Below are positions 1 to 11,466 of a DNA stretch of 64,000 bases, in pieces (the stretch's first letter is position 1; every line of letters starts with the position of its first letter). Origin of the DNA: Icerya purchasi (taxonomy: Eukaryota; Arthropoda; Insecta; Hemiptera; Monophlebidae); assembly GCA_039619475.1 (NCBI GenBank), contig CM077116.1, positions 375,019,794 to 375,083,793 of the forward strand, read 5' to 3'. The notes under the pieces were generated by a model, which worked only from the letters and a program-made list of their open reading frames with translations, was not told the DNA's origin and ran no database searches. Both the position numbers and the translations under genes were made by a program.

Positions 1-80
1 CAAATTCAGTATTTTAAGTAATTTTTGAACTACGATATTTTTTATTTCTATTATTTTCTGTGATTAAAAAACTGCGTCTA

Positions 81-1006
81 ATGATCAAAAAGTAGTTGGG
101 CAAACGCTGCTGATGGCTCCCTATTGCACCTGGACATTTTCTTTTTTCGTCTAAAAGCCTGAACCTTCCTCTTTCTAATGAGACCATTACACATGGTTCA
201 AGTCAATTGGTTCTCAAACTACATTGTCGAAAGCAAGGGTACCTAAAGTGCACTCCGCGCGGTGTGAAAAGTTATGAAATAAAAAGGCGAAAGAACGGTC
301 AAAAAATTATTTTATTCAATCGATCTGGGCACATTTGAAAGTACACTGCTATCTCCTTCGAAATATTCTCCCACCTTAGTGATATACTTCTTCCAGCGTT
401 TTTGCTACTTAACGAAACACGCGGTGAACTCAGCAGTTGGAATTGCTTGAAACGCGCGGATGGTGTTTTTCTCGATTTCGTCGACGTTTTGTAAGCGTTC
501 GCCTTTCAGCTAGCTTTTTAAACACGGAATCTGTAATTGTTAATCTGCGGTTAGATCACACCAGGTCCCAAACACGAAAAACATTATCTGGCTCGCAAGA
601 TGCGCGCGGTCGACCAATTCTCTCTTCATTTCCGATTGAATCACGATCATCTTTAAAAAGTTTATACCCATTGGTATAAGTGGTAGTACGTTTAGCGTTA
701 GTACCGTATACTGTCTTCATTAATTCAAAACATTCCGTGAAAGATTTACCGAGTTTAAAGCAAAATTTTACGCTCGCGCGTTCCTCAACCGTTAGCATCG
801 TGATAACAAAACATATAGCTTCGCAGCGCGCACTAAACACACGTTCATTAAAATGCACGTACATCCGTCGCGATAGACCAGATAACCGGTTCGTAAATAT
901 CTCAAATGAAATAGGAGGGTTGCGGCAAAAACCTGTCCATCCCGCTGAATAAGATTCGATAATTACACGCGTCACAGTAACGTTTGTTCAACTACTTTTT
1001 GATCAT
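81..1006 (-). mobile_element. Internally deleted mariner element
   Basis: Terminal inverted repeats are visible: 81-105 begins ATGATCAAAAAGTAGTTG and 982-1006 is its reverse complement with two mismatches over 25 bases. A TA dinucleotide sits beside the left end (79-80), as expected for mariner target duplication; the right end is followed by AC, so the exact border is uncertain by one or two bases. The interior encodes both ends of a mariner transposase on the minus strand but not the middle. It lies in the DPP8/9 intron that runs past position 1. Confidence 0.85.
303..798 (-). pseudogene. Mariner transposase remnant: HTH domain joined to C-terminus
   Basis: From 798 downward the minus strand reads MLTVEERASVKFCFKLGKSF followed by YKLFKDDRDSIGNEERIGRP. 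This is the N-terminal paired-like helix-turn-helix (HTH_48 type) of mariner transposases that binds the inverted repeats. A stop follows at about 556, then the frame resumes degenerately. Near 310-400 the typical C-terminal end appears (WKKYITKVGEYFEGD). The catalytic DD(34)D core that should lie between them is absent, so the copy cannot make transposase. Plus-strand ORFs here are antisense shadows. I am sure of the family and not of the precise deletion point. Confidence 0.8.
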
Positions 1007-1010
1007 ACCT

Positions 1011-2444
1011 TGTATATTTACTCTTATTATGTTTTTTCCCCCCATCTGCAATATCAGTCTTTTCGGTTTTAACAAAACATTAAATATTACTAAGACTCAT
1101 TTTTACGGTTAAACGGTTTCATTTTATGCAGCACTGCTAAAAAATTCTGATAAACGTAATAAAACTATAAATGGCTGTATCCTTCGTAAATTTAGCGTTT
1201 GAGAAACTGGCAATTTTTAACCAATTACATTCCAGTTCATTTTTTTTTTTTAAATTAAAAACACGCAACAATTATCAAAACCACATTAAACTAACGTTAT
1301 AGACTGAGATTAAAAATAATTAAAGATTAGTGTCGTCTCCTGCGCTAATTCGATTAATACAATTCCTACATTATAAACGGATCTGTAATTTAACAGACGC
1401 ATACGGAATCATATTTAATCAAAATGATGTGGATTAAATTTTGTTATATGAAAAAAAATCACTTTTTAATTTACTTTTACTAAAAATATATTATGCCAAA
1501 TAAAAACAACTAGAGCACAACTAAAAACAAAAGAATAAAACAATATTTTATACAATCTTTATTTTAAAAAAAAAAAGATGTAGAAAAAATTTATAGTAAA
1601 AGCTGAATCTAAAATAAAACTCCAGCGTAGAATATTCATTAGGGTAATAAAGAAATGCTACATAAATGGGGGACTGATAAAACAGAATAAGCAATTGCTC
1701 TTGTAAAGTTTGAGAAAAGATTATATTCTTATCAGCAGCACGAAGTAAAATAATCTAAAAAATTTGAAGAAGAAAAAGAAGATTCGAATTGACAATAGAT
1801 AACGTCAGTCGAAGAAGCGTTTAAGATTAATAACCTTAGCTAGGAATAGTCTCATTTCCGAAGTGGCCGCTGTTATCTTACAAATATTTATAATAAAAAA
1901 ATATTTATTCAAAATTATACACCATACTGTAATAATAAACGGCCACCGTAAGTTTAGAGTTGCAATTATAAAAAATTGAAACTTTTTATAAAGCTCCAAC
2001 AAAATCCACCACTAAAAGAATTAAAAGTAATCTATGCAATTTTTTAAATATTACATAAAATAATTTATTTAATTAACGAAAAAGTAAAAGCAATCGGTAA
2101 AGTAGTATTTCAAAATGCTCATACAAATACTAAAAAATATGTTTACGATAAACTACAAACTGAATAACTAAATGTGCTGCATCAATTAATAAATTACCCT
2201 TTTTTTTTGTTTTGTGTTTTTGTTTTTTTTTGTCTTTAAATTTAACTAATCCTTATACGAATAATTTGTCAATGTCTATTTACAACTTTGACACAGGCAG
2301 TATTTAAAAATTTCCATGCTTTAATCACTTATGAATAATGCGGAATTTTAAGCCCGAATGCAAATCTAATACTGCATAATTACGGTCCCCGTTTATTAAA
2401 TTAATTATGTTGTTTTCATAAGAAAGAAAAAAAATGTTACTTAC
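1011..2444. other. Intronic DNA, no gene seen
   Basis: AT-rich sequence between the mariner copy and DPP8/9 exon 5, inside the gene's intron because the exon ends in a GTAAGT donor at 2444-2439 on the minus strand. No exon with DPP8/9 similarity and no recognisable transposon was found here. Confidence 0.6.
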
Positions 2445-2621
2445 TAGTTTTTATTTGGAGCCCAGCCAGCTCTAACCATATATTCCATCCAAGGAAACAT
2501 ATGAGCTAATGGATACTGTAGTTCCAAGTTTTTTAAATGAATTAATTGTAAACTTTCATTTAATGAAAATTCAAGCAACTTTAAATTTGATTTCGAATTC
2601 GCAGTGCCGGCTCTCGGAAAT
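2445..2621 (-). CDS. DPP9: DPP8/9-like dipeptidyl peptidase, coding exon 5 of those seen
   Basis: This 177-bp exon reads RFPRAGTANSKSNLKLLEFS and later FPWMEYMVRAGWAPNK. It matches the DPP8/9 beta-propeller stretch that in vertebrates runs from YPRTGSKNP to EYIARAGWTRDGKY. The acceptor is ACCAG at its 5' end and the donor is a consensus GTAAGT. The first base completes an Arg codon begun by exon 4 (AG|A), and the exon ends after two bases of a codon (TA|), consistent with the Tyr expected in the family. The next exon and the whole alpha/beta-hydrolase domain with its Ser-Asp-His triad lie beyond position 1, so the gene is partial in this window. Confidence 0.9.
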
Positions 2622-4796
2622 CTGGTAATTACAATAAAAAAATTATCTATAAATAATCATGAGTAATAATACCGCAAAAATACACAGAAATTATTTCACG
2701 AAATATATAAATTTTACTATAAAATTATTTTGAAATAATTAAATAGAAATTTTTCTGCGATGCCGTCAAAATTTCATAATTTATTCATATTCTTCATTAA
2801 GAGTGGCCAATTGGTTAATTTAATAAAACTTTTGCATATGCTAGAATGCAAATGGTTACCAGTTGAAAAAAAATAAATAAAAATAAAAAAGTGCGGAAAT
2901 GTTGTTTAAATAACTTACAAGGAAATTAATAATAATGTTTAATGGATTCAATTTTATTAATTTAGAAATGAAAATTATTCGTAAAACAACTACATAAGAA
3001 TTTGCACAAAACTAATTTGAAATTTCTTATTCTTTGACAAATGATGTTTCTTTGCGTTTTCTGTAAGAAATTGTTTCTTGTTTATTCTTGCAATATGAAT
3101 ACTTCTGAGTGAGGTCCCTAGTTTACGAGCCCCAAAAAAGAAGAAAAAAAAAATGAATACTTGCTCTGATTATTTTTTTCATACGTACATATGATAAAAC
3201 ACTTCTTTATCATATGTACATACTCCTGATTAGTCGGGTGAATTGTTTTTTTCGCCCAATCATCAGTCATGCAAAGAAAAATATTACTGTGAACGCAACT
3301 ATTTTTGAACCATATATCATCGAATGCCAGTTGTTTCATTAAAAAAATGTATTCGGCGCGTGACATTGATTTAGTAACCCGCTGTGCCGCTCACAATCAC
3401 AATACATAAATTTAAAAAATAGTTGAATATAAAATCGGCAACATTTTTTAGATGCAACATTGTAACCGGAAACTATGGCAATTGATTATATTTCATATTA
3501 AGAAATGTAAACCGAATCGAGCTATTTAGTTCATTTTGAAATTTGAAAAAAAAAAAGTAAAAAGAAGTTAAATCCCCCCTCCTTACATTCATACTATACA
3601 AACAAAAATTCATTGAAATCAAAAATAACAAACCTAAACCAACATATATGTAAAATGAATATGGAATATGCAACTGCATACAATATAGTCTTCAGTAAAG
3701 TGACATATGAACCGAAAGTAGTGAAAACTAGGTATTCAGGGTTGTCGTTTCGTCGTTTACTTAATGCTACGCCACCAACTCATCAACGCCTCGCCTCCAA
3801 AAACCAGTTTATACTCAGTAATATCAATTAATAATACTACATTATTAATGTATCACATAAGCCCGATCCATTTGCAGTGAGTGATGAAGCGCAATAGCTT
3901 GGAGTGGTCAAGAAATTTTAGTGGCATAGGCTCGATTAAGGTGATGCTGAACTAGTGCCGAGCTACTGTTGATTTCTTGCTGAGACGTTAAATGAACGGC
4001 AAACCGTGGCCGATTTTACTACGAAACAGGTTACTCGCTGTAAATACATGCAGGAAAAATTTTACAACTTTTTAAGGTGGTCGCATTACATAAAGGGAAG
4101 AAGAAAAATGCGACAAAGTTAGATCATCTTAAAATATTTGTGAACTGGTGATTCAAATTTACTTTTTCCGAAAGCTAAAACGCACTTGGAGGAACTGATT
4201 TTTTCAAAATTGAAAGATAGTGTACTTTTAATCAATAGAACAATATGACGCACTAAATTAAATATTCGGTAGTTGTATGTCGACACATAAAGTAATTTCA
4301 ATTAAAACATTTTATTCAATCTATTACGCTAACTCAACCTACAGTGTTGCATTCATCACCGGCTTTTTAATTGAACTGTCACTTTTAACTAATAGTGGAT
4401 ATTAATAATACAATTAAAAAAGGTAAACAGGTCGAAGAGAACATTAAATTATTACACTTTCTCCAACGTCATTTAGTGTCACTCTCAACACTTGGTAATA
4501 CATCACAGGAAAACTATTAGCTTCCATAAGCGTTCAACTGAGACTCATCGGCAAACATTAGAAACTATTTTTCCATTTCTTTAATTCATCGATGACGAAA
4601 TATTTTTATCATTTATTATTTCTAACAAAAAAACTCTAAATTCAAAAAAATATCAATGCCACTTACTTCACTGTTCTCGGTGGCTTTTTTAGTGATATAT
4701 TAAATTACAAAACTAAATGAATGTACGTGTCATATTCCACGTCATTAAATGTATTAAAAAATAAATATATAAACCCAAAAGAGAAACAATAATTAC
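2622..4796. other. Intron between DPP8/9 exons 4 and 5
   Basis: 2.2 kb of AT-rich intron. Short ORFs on both strands show no family resemblance. No inverted-repeat element or coding relic was recognised. Confidence 0.6.
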
Positions 4797-4902
4797 CTGT
4801 ATTGTTCGATATCACCGCTACTATTTGAATTAGAGGACGGAAAATTATATATTTTCACTTCACTTTCATCAATCTCTTCATACAATATGCGGTATACTTC
4901 AC
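4797..4902 (-). CDS. DPP9: DPP8/9-like dipeptidyl peptidase, coding exon 4
   Basis: A 106-bp exon bounded by TTGCAG at its 5' end and GTAATT at its 3' end. It encodes GEVYRILYEEIDESEVKIYN and ends at a split codon in ...GDIEQY(R). The segment YEEIDESEV is nearly identical to the corresponding DPP8/9 propeller motif (YEEVDESEV), a hallmark that separates this cytosolic pair from DPP4 and FAP. The first two bases complete the Gly codon left open by exon 3. Two bases (AG) remain for exon 5. It would be missed by ORF calling because it contains no ATG-initiated frame of useful length. Confidence 0.92.
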
Positions 4903-6430
4903 CTGCAAAAATAAAACATAGCTTGACCTAAATAAAATTATCTTGTAATAGTTATAAAGTTAATATAAACGTGCACATCATTCAGTCGTATGATACAAAT
5001 TTTATATTTTATTCTATTATATCTCTTTCTCGACTATATCAATTATTCAACATTTTCCTCGACATGCATTAATTTCAACAAAAACAGAAAGTATTTCTTA
5101 TTTTCAATTCTGGTAGTATTTTTTTTGCAATGTTGCGCATTATTCACGTAATATTTCATTCGAATAACAATCAGAATAACAAAATTATTCGTTATTCGTT
5201 AATTATTAATATTCGTCAATTGATTAACTGTTCATGGTAGTGTAGCGTGCAATGTCTGATTGAATTTAAATAGAAACCTGGTTTAAACTCGATGGCGATG
5301 GTGAAAACGAATATTCTTTTTTATTTTTTTAATGCTAATTATTTTTCTGTTAATGTTATTTAGTCTGATTAAAATGATTTTTATTACTCTATCAATTAAA
5401 TTATAAAAATATTTTTAAATTTACAAATTTACCATATTGTTCAATATGATTCGATACTTTGAAATGTATATTTCCGAGTACAACTAAAATAGTCAAATTA
5501 ATATTAACCGGAAAAAAAAATTTATATTTTAAATAATTATCGGTATATACATAATTAATGTAGTATTACAAATTCATTTTAAGTTTTAGTTTTAAAAAAG
5601 TGTTATCAAAATAAATACAATTGTCCCATTAAATAATAACCTTTTGTCAAAAAATTTACTGCTAATAATTAATTTATAAATATGCATTTTAATTTAAATC
5701 AATTATTATTTAAAACATTGTTAATTTCTTTAATAATTATAACGCGATTCGGTATATCAGTACAACTAAAAAATTAAAATTAATAAACAGACTGCGATGT
5801 TAACAAAGATGTTAACAACGTTTTAAATAATAATCAGTTTAAATTAAAATACATGTTTCTAAATTAATTATTAACTTTTAATTTTTTAACAAAAGACTGC
5901 TATTATTTAACGGTACAGTTTTATTAATTTGATAACACCTTGTTTAAAACTAAAAGTTTAAATGAATTTATAATGCTATATTTAATATGTATACATACCG
6001 ATAATTATTTTAAATATTTTTTTTTGTTCATATTAAATTTATTTATTTTAATTTAATTAGTTACATAGACAAATAATGTTAACAGAAAAACAAAATAATT
6101 AACACACACGCGTAAAAAAAAAAAAAAGTATATTATGGAAATTAAGATCAATAAGGATAAATCATCCCGACTGGTTTTTACTAACCGAAGAACCGATTCA
6201 GACACTGTATCACTACGTTGCCGTTTACAATTAATCGATTAACAAATAATGAATAATGATTGACGAATGATTAACGTATAAGTCAGAAAACAACTAAATT
6301 AACGAAAAAATAAACTGGGTCTTGAATTTTATTGTTAATTAGCCTTTTTCGTCCCATTTTATAATCGCTTGCCCATTTGAAGACGTTTATTTTTGATTCC
6401 TATTCTATATTAAAACGTTTCTATTCTAAC
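4903..6430. other. Intron between DPP8/9 exons 3 and 4
   Basis: 1.5 kb of very AT-rich intron. No coding or transposon signal was recognised. Confidence 0.6.
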
Positions 6431-6571
6431 CATCACGTTCAGGCTGCCACCAATAGCCCTGGTAACGATCGAATTCTTCCTGCATTACATAGGATGGTAA
6501 GCCAGCAACTAATGGATCATCGGCTACATTTCTGCCTCCTTTGTGAGCATACGTTAGTCGATGTGTACTAC
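6431..6571 (-). CDS. DPP9: DPP8/9-like dipeptidyl peptidase, coding exon 3 with the Glu-Glu site
   Basis: A 141-bp exon reading STHRLTYAHKGGRNVADDPL and ending YVMQEEFDRYQGYWWQPERD. The QEEFDRY.GYWW block is the DPP8/9 signature. Its two adjacent glutamates are the residues that in DPP4-family enzymes clamp the free amino terminus of the substrate, so this exon encodes part of the active-site mouth. The acceptor is TTCAG and the donor GTTAGA. It begins with two bases that finish a Gly codon opened by exon 2 and leaves one base for exon 4. The Glu pair is intact, which argues for a functional gene. Confidence 0.93.
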
Positions 6572-7566
6572 CTGAACAGAATTAAACATCATTAAAAACT
6601 TTATATTTTCTTCACAATAATGTTTTTAAAAAAAATAACGAATATTTCTAAAGTAGATATATTTCTTTAATAAAAAAGATGTATATATTTATTTTAGAAT
6701 TATTCAATGCAAAACGCTATATTTAACTTATTACGTTCGCTAGAAATGATTTAAAAATATATAAAAGACTACAGACGTATCCGCGCTATAATTAATTTTC
6801 AAAAAATTACTAACTCTACATAACAATTTCCAAAATAAATTTCATATTTCTAAATTTCATTTATACAAAAATATTTAGGCTCAGAAGAGGAGAGTATTTT
6901 TTTTTTTAATCATGAAGAAAAATCTATTCAAAAATTGAAAATTAAAAACAAGAATAACGCAATATTTTTAAAATTTGTCATAAAATATAAATACCGATAA
7001 ATGTTTTAATCATTCAATTAATTGTAGATGTACATTCGTTGTTAAATCATCATACTAATGATACCAGCTATTCATTAAATGGAAAGTTATAAATAGTTTG
7101 AAGTAAAACTAATATTAACATTATACTTTTAAAAAGATAAAACTATTGAATCACACCTTTTAATGTCAGTACACACCAAGCTATACCTTAATTTTAACTT
7201 CTTACTGTAGCTTTACCGATGACTTCACAGATTTTCTTAGTCATACAATTGTATATTATGGTGATTAGGGGACACAATTTTCTGATATACCACGGGTTTT
7301 TTACCACTTTTTTTTTTGATAAATATAATCCTGTTGTAAATTTTACTTCAGTCGATTGCAATTATAAATTATTATATTTTTTTTTTAATTATTTATTTTT
7401 GTAAGGTTTCGTAGAATAATTAATAATTAGGTTTCACATTTCAAAAGGTAAAAATTTTTCTATTGCGAACTAGTTGTTTTAAATTCTACCTATCTATCCA
7501 TCTATTTATCTATCTATCTATATCTACATATATGTAGATATATATAAACTCGGCCATTTGGCCTCG

Positions 7567-7585
7567 CAAGGGGTTGTGCCCCTTG
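7567..7585. repeat. Short perfect hairpin, 7-bp stem
   Basis: CAAGGGG and CCCCTTG are separated by TTGTG. It stands out in AT-rich intron DNA and is directly preceded by the palindromic GGCCATTTGGCC. It is probably part of an unrecognised mobile element. A longer inverted pair follows: TTACAACGTAATTC near 7647 and its complement near 7774. Confidence 0.5.
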
Positions 7586-7787
7586 ACCCCTCTTGCTTTT
7601 ATTTCTGTCTCTTTTTCTTCTATACTTTGTATAAAATGATCAAAATTTACAACGTAATTCCTACTGGCATCAACACAAAAATAAAAATAACATAACCACA
7701 AAAATCTTATTCTAACATTTTACTTTCATTACATAAAATTGGGACATTTTTTCGAATGAGGGGTAGCCTAAGAATTACGTTGTAATT

Positions 7788-7788
7788 A

Positions 7789-7819
<31 letters not shown>

Positions 7820-7831
7820 TATTATATATAT
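7788..7831. repeat. (TA)n microsatellite
   Basis: Alternating TA run with small interruptions. Confidence 0.8.
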
Positions 7832-8884
7832 ACGTACCAACACACACAAAAGAAAAGTCGAAAAATATATTTGTCTGATCTCACAAGTACCGAACAAATT
7901 TTGTTCCGGTTTTCACTAGTGGATAGACTCATCCCAGTAGAAGGATAATTTATAAGTTTCTGGTGCGATTTAGCCGACCTACGAAGGTTTTAATAATGAA
8001 GCGGAGAAAATAGGAAATTAAAATGTACTCTAAAAATGAAGAAAAAGTTTAAATAAAATGTTTGTTACAGCAAATAAAAACTCTAAATAACATTTTATTA
8101 ATTTCTGGTGCAAATAAAAAAAATGTGTTCTTTATTAATTTGATAACTTTTTATAAAATTTTCGATGGAGAGGTTAGAAGAACCAGAATCAACCAGGTAT
8201 ATGGATAGAGATGTTCTCCTAAATACGTACTTATGGGAGATTACCGTGTAACTAACTGGCAAGGAAATAAATCTTGATTGAAAATGCATAGTTCGCTTAT
8301 ATAAAAACAGAGAGAGAGAGAGAGAAAAAAAGATTTAGATAATTAACGCACGGGCAAAAGCTAATAATAAATAAATTTAGCACGCTTTATAAAGTAAATA
8401 TCAACACAGCAAAGAAAAATTCATGAAGCAAATAGCAAAAATAAAGACGAATGAGTAACACAATGGAACTTAATCAATAATCAACAAATGAATTAATTTT
8501 ATTTGCAGAAATGTATAAAGATAAAAAATGTTTTATGAAAGTTTTACATTAGTCGTTGAACACGTAAGAATATCACAATATGATATTATTAAGGAACTAA
8601 TCAGGGAATAAAAAAGAAATAAACAGCTGCAAATGTAAATGAAAAAATACAAACTGATAATTGTTCATCGGCCGAAGGCAACATTGGATGAAAAGTTATG
8701 ATACGCGCATTTAAATTATGTCGAAGACTAGTTTAAATGAAAGAACAAATGTTTATTTTTAATGGCGCTTATTTCGAAAAACTATAATTGACTTTGCGAG
8801 TCGAAAACTGTTTTCAATTAAAGAGTCGATTTGAAGTTTTTTAGTTTGAAAAAACTGTTCTTTAAAGACTCATTTTATTATGAA

Positions 8885-8925
8885 TATGTGTACCAACTGG
8901 CACTCGCGGTTTCTTCCGTATATTA
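8885..8925 (-). mobile_element. Degenerate Helitron-type 3' terminus
   Basis: The plus strand reads GTACCAACTGGCACTCGCGG then TTTCTTCCG and a run toward TTAATACCCG. It resembles the terminus at 9289 but has lost the CTAGT end. I read it as the decayed 3' end of a minus-strand Helitron. Confidence 0.4.
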
Positions 8926-9288
8926 ATACCCGTTTAATTATTTTTTCTAGAATAGAAAGAGTTTTTTTCATTTTATTTATAGTATTTAATTTTTTATTCC
9001 CTTTTATTAAGTGTATTGTATCTTTATTTTTTTCCATCATTTCACTTTCTTGATACCGTTTGGCCAGCCTATAAACTGTCCATTTATTTATCAATCTGCT
9101 TCCTTGGCCTTGAATGTAAATATTAAATTTTTTGTCTTCTAATTATTAAAACATGCCCTTTCACAATTCAGTTATAAACAGTCTTCACGTTTCATAATTG
9201 AACATTCTCGGAATGTCTGAGACGCCGTATAGATAGGCGAAAAACGACATTACTCTATACATCTAACATGTTTATCATATAGATGTAT

Positions 9289-9345
9289 ACTAGCTGGTAC
9301 CTGCGGTTTTGTTCGCAAATTAATACGTGTTTAAATCTTTTATTT
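9289..9345 (-). mobile_element. Helitron-like 3' terminus (hairpin plus CTAGT)
   Basis: On the minus strand the sequence passes through GCGAACAAAACCGC, an imperfect hairpin, then GGTACCAGCTAGT. It ends at CTAGT followed by A/T-rich target DNA. A short GC-rich hairpin some 10 bases before a terminal CTRRT is the Helitron 3' end signature. No matching 5' TC end or Rep/helicase sequence was found upstream, so the length of this copy is unknown. Confidence 0.55.
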
Positions 9346-11407
9346 ATTTCCCGTTTCGTACAGTAAAGTCTGTATTTCCATAAAAGTTTTTTCCCGCTAT
9401 TCAGTTTTCCGTTTTTTTCCAGGCAAGATGATAACTAAAATAATCTTTAAGTACAATACACGACATCAAATCACAATAGTTGACGAAGATTTAACAGTTG
9501 AATGTAAATAATAATTCTAGTAGAAATTATTGAAACTTGCTTTACAGGATTCTTTATTAATTTTTCTGTAGTTTTAAATTTCTAACATATTTCAATAAAA
9601 TCTCATTTTTTACAGAATATTATTGATACACTGTGTCATTACTAAATTACGTGTCCAAAAGTTTTAAAAATAATTAATAAATATTATTATAAATAATAAT
9701 TTACGATGTAAGATATTTCCGTAATTAATATTTACGATTGCAGTGATTTAATATTATGTGCACATAATAAAGCTGTTTAGGAAGTTTGCACTTTCTTTGC
9801 GAAATATTTATTGAAATCAATCAAGCGCACTTTCTGGAAGTGGCACAGATTTCACAATTGCACTTATCTGCTTTTTATTGCTTCTTCACCATTCTATCTT
9901 CCTCATATCATTTGCTTATTCTGTAACTATCTACTTAACTTTTCGCTTCCTTCGACTTTAAATATAAATGATTTTTATTATTTTTTTATTTTTTTAATTA
10001 ATAAATTTATGTAATCATTATTTCGTGGTTTGGAGAATACGCTGATCACGGTCTAACAATAAACGGTTCTCACGTTCAGCTAAAAATTCCCGGCCTCTCT
10101 ATAACTTATGTCAACCACCACCTAACATAAAAAGGAGTTTTGCGCAAATGAAAATTCACTCATTCTTTCCAAAAGAATAGATCTGTCTATCATTCGCTAA
10201 ATGAAGTTCTCTTTCTTCCTCACTTTCATTATTTTTCACTAAACACATTCTTTGGGTTCCATGCCTCATAACTGATTTCGTGGTGGCATATAATGATTAT
10301 ATGTATATAAAAATTAATTGATTACCCGTAAATTTATTGAAAAATTTATTATCAGATTAACCTAAAATATTTTTAATTAGTAAAATTTTATCTAGAATTT
10401 ATATTTACCATAGTAAATATTCTATTTAATTTTTTATTTTATCGAGCGTATTTTATCTCACTTTTTCCTTCACTTCATTGATAAAATCATAATGGATTAA
10501 TTAAATTACACACACACGATCTTATAAAGCTGCAAGGCCAAGGAAGTTCCTTTTTATTTTAATAGACGTATTTTCTGCATTAGATTATAAAAAAAATATA
10601 AACTCCAAAAATTAGAAAATTAAAGGGTCCAAATTTTATAAAAAATATAAAAATCAAATTTGAAAAAAAAAATTCTATAAAAATTCTACCGCTTCTATGA
10701 TAACTACAGGATTGATCAGTTTTTTAAATTAGTGTATTTTTGTCCGTAGGATGCATCAAAAATACAAGTCGAAAAATTTTGAAGTTTAGGGTCTCAAATT
10801 TTGAAAAATATACATCAAAAGCGGTAAGACTGGGAACTAATTTTAGGGCCTTAGCAGTTATACAACAAATCAATACTTAATATATAAAATAAAAACAGAC
10901 AATTATGAAAAGAAAAATAACATAACTTCTATATCTAAAAGTGCAATATTGATAAAAAAAAGTCCAGAGAACGTCTTGATGGTTGATTTTTTTCCCTTCA
11001 ATTAACATATTTTCGTTATTAGAATTTAGGAAAAATACAAAATTTCTCAACCAACTGTAAAATTTGTAAACACAAATTTTGAAATGATTAGAGCAATGGT
11101 CACCAGTGACTTAAACATTATTGTTTAATAAAGAAATAAAACGAATTTGACCATTGCAACATAAATTTAATGAAATAAATATTGTCAATATTTCATTTAA
11201 AAAATAATTAAACGTATTACTCATATATATTATGATGCTAGCGATTTTAGTTTTTGAAATATATTAATCTAAATTTCACTTTTTTAACTTTTTTTTTTAA
11301 TACACGTTATGTGAACGCTGTAGACCTTTTTAAAAATTCATGAAGTAAAACAACTAAAAATCCGAAGGTTTGAGCCACGAATGAGCTAATGAGCCAAGTT
11401 CCCCTAG

Positions 11408-11410
<3 letters not shown>

Positions 11411-11462
<52 letters not shown>
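11411..11462. repeat. (TA)n microsatellite, about 26 units
   Basis: Uninterrupted alternating TA for about 52 bases. Confidence 0.9.

Positions 11463-11466
<4 letters not shown>

Noticed and set aside
437..952. Plus-strand ORFs in the mariner copy
   Set aside because: Antisense to the transposase remnant.
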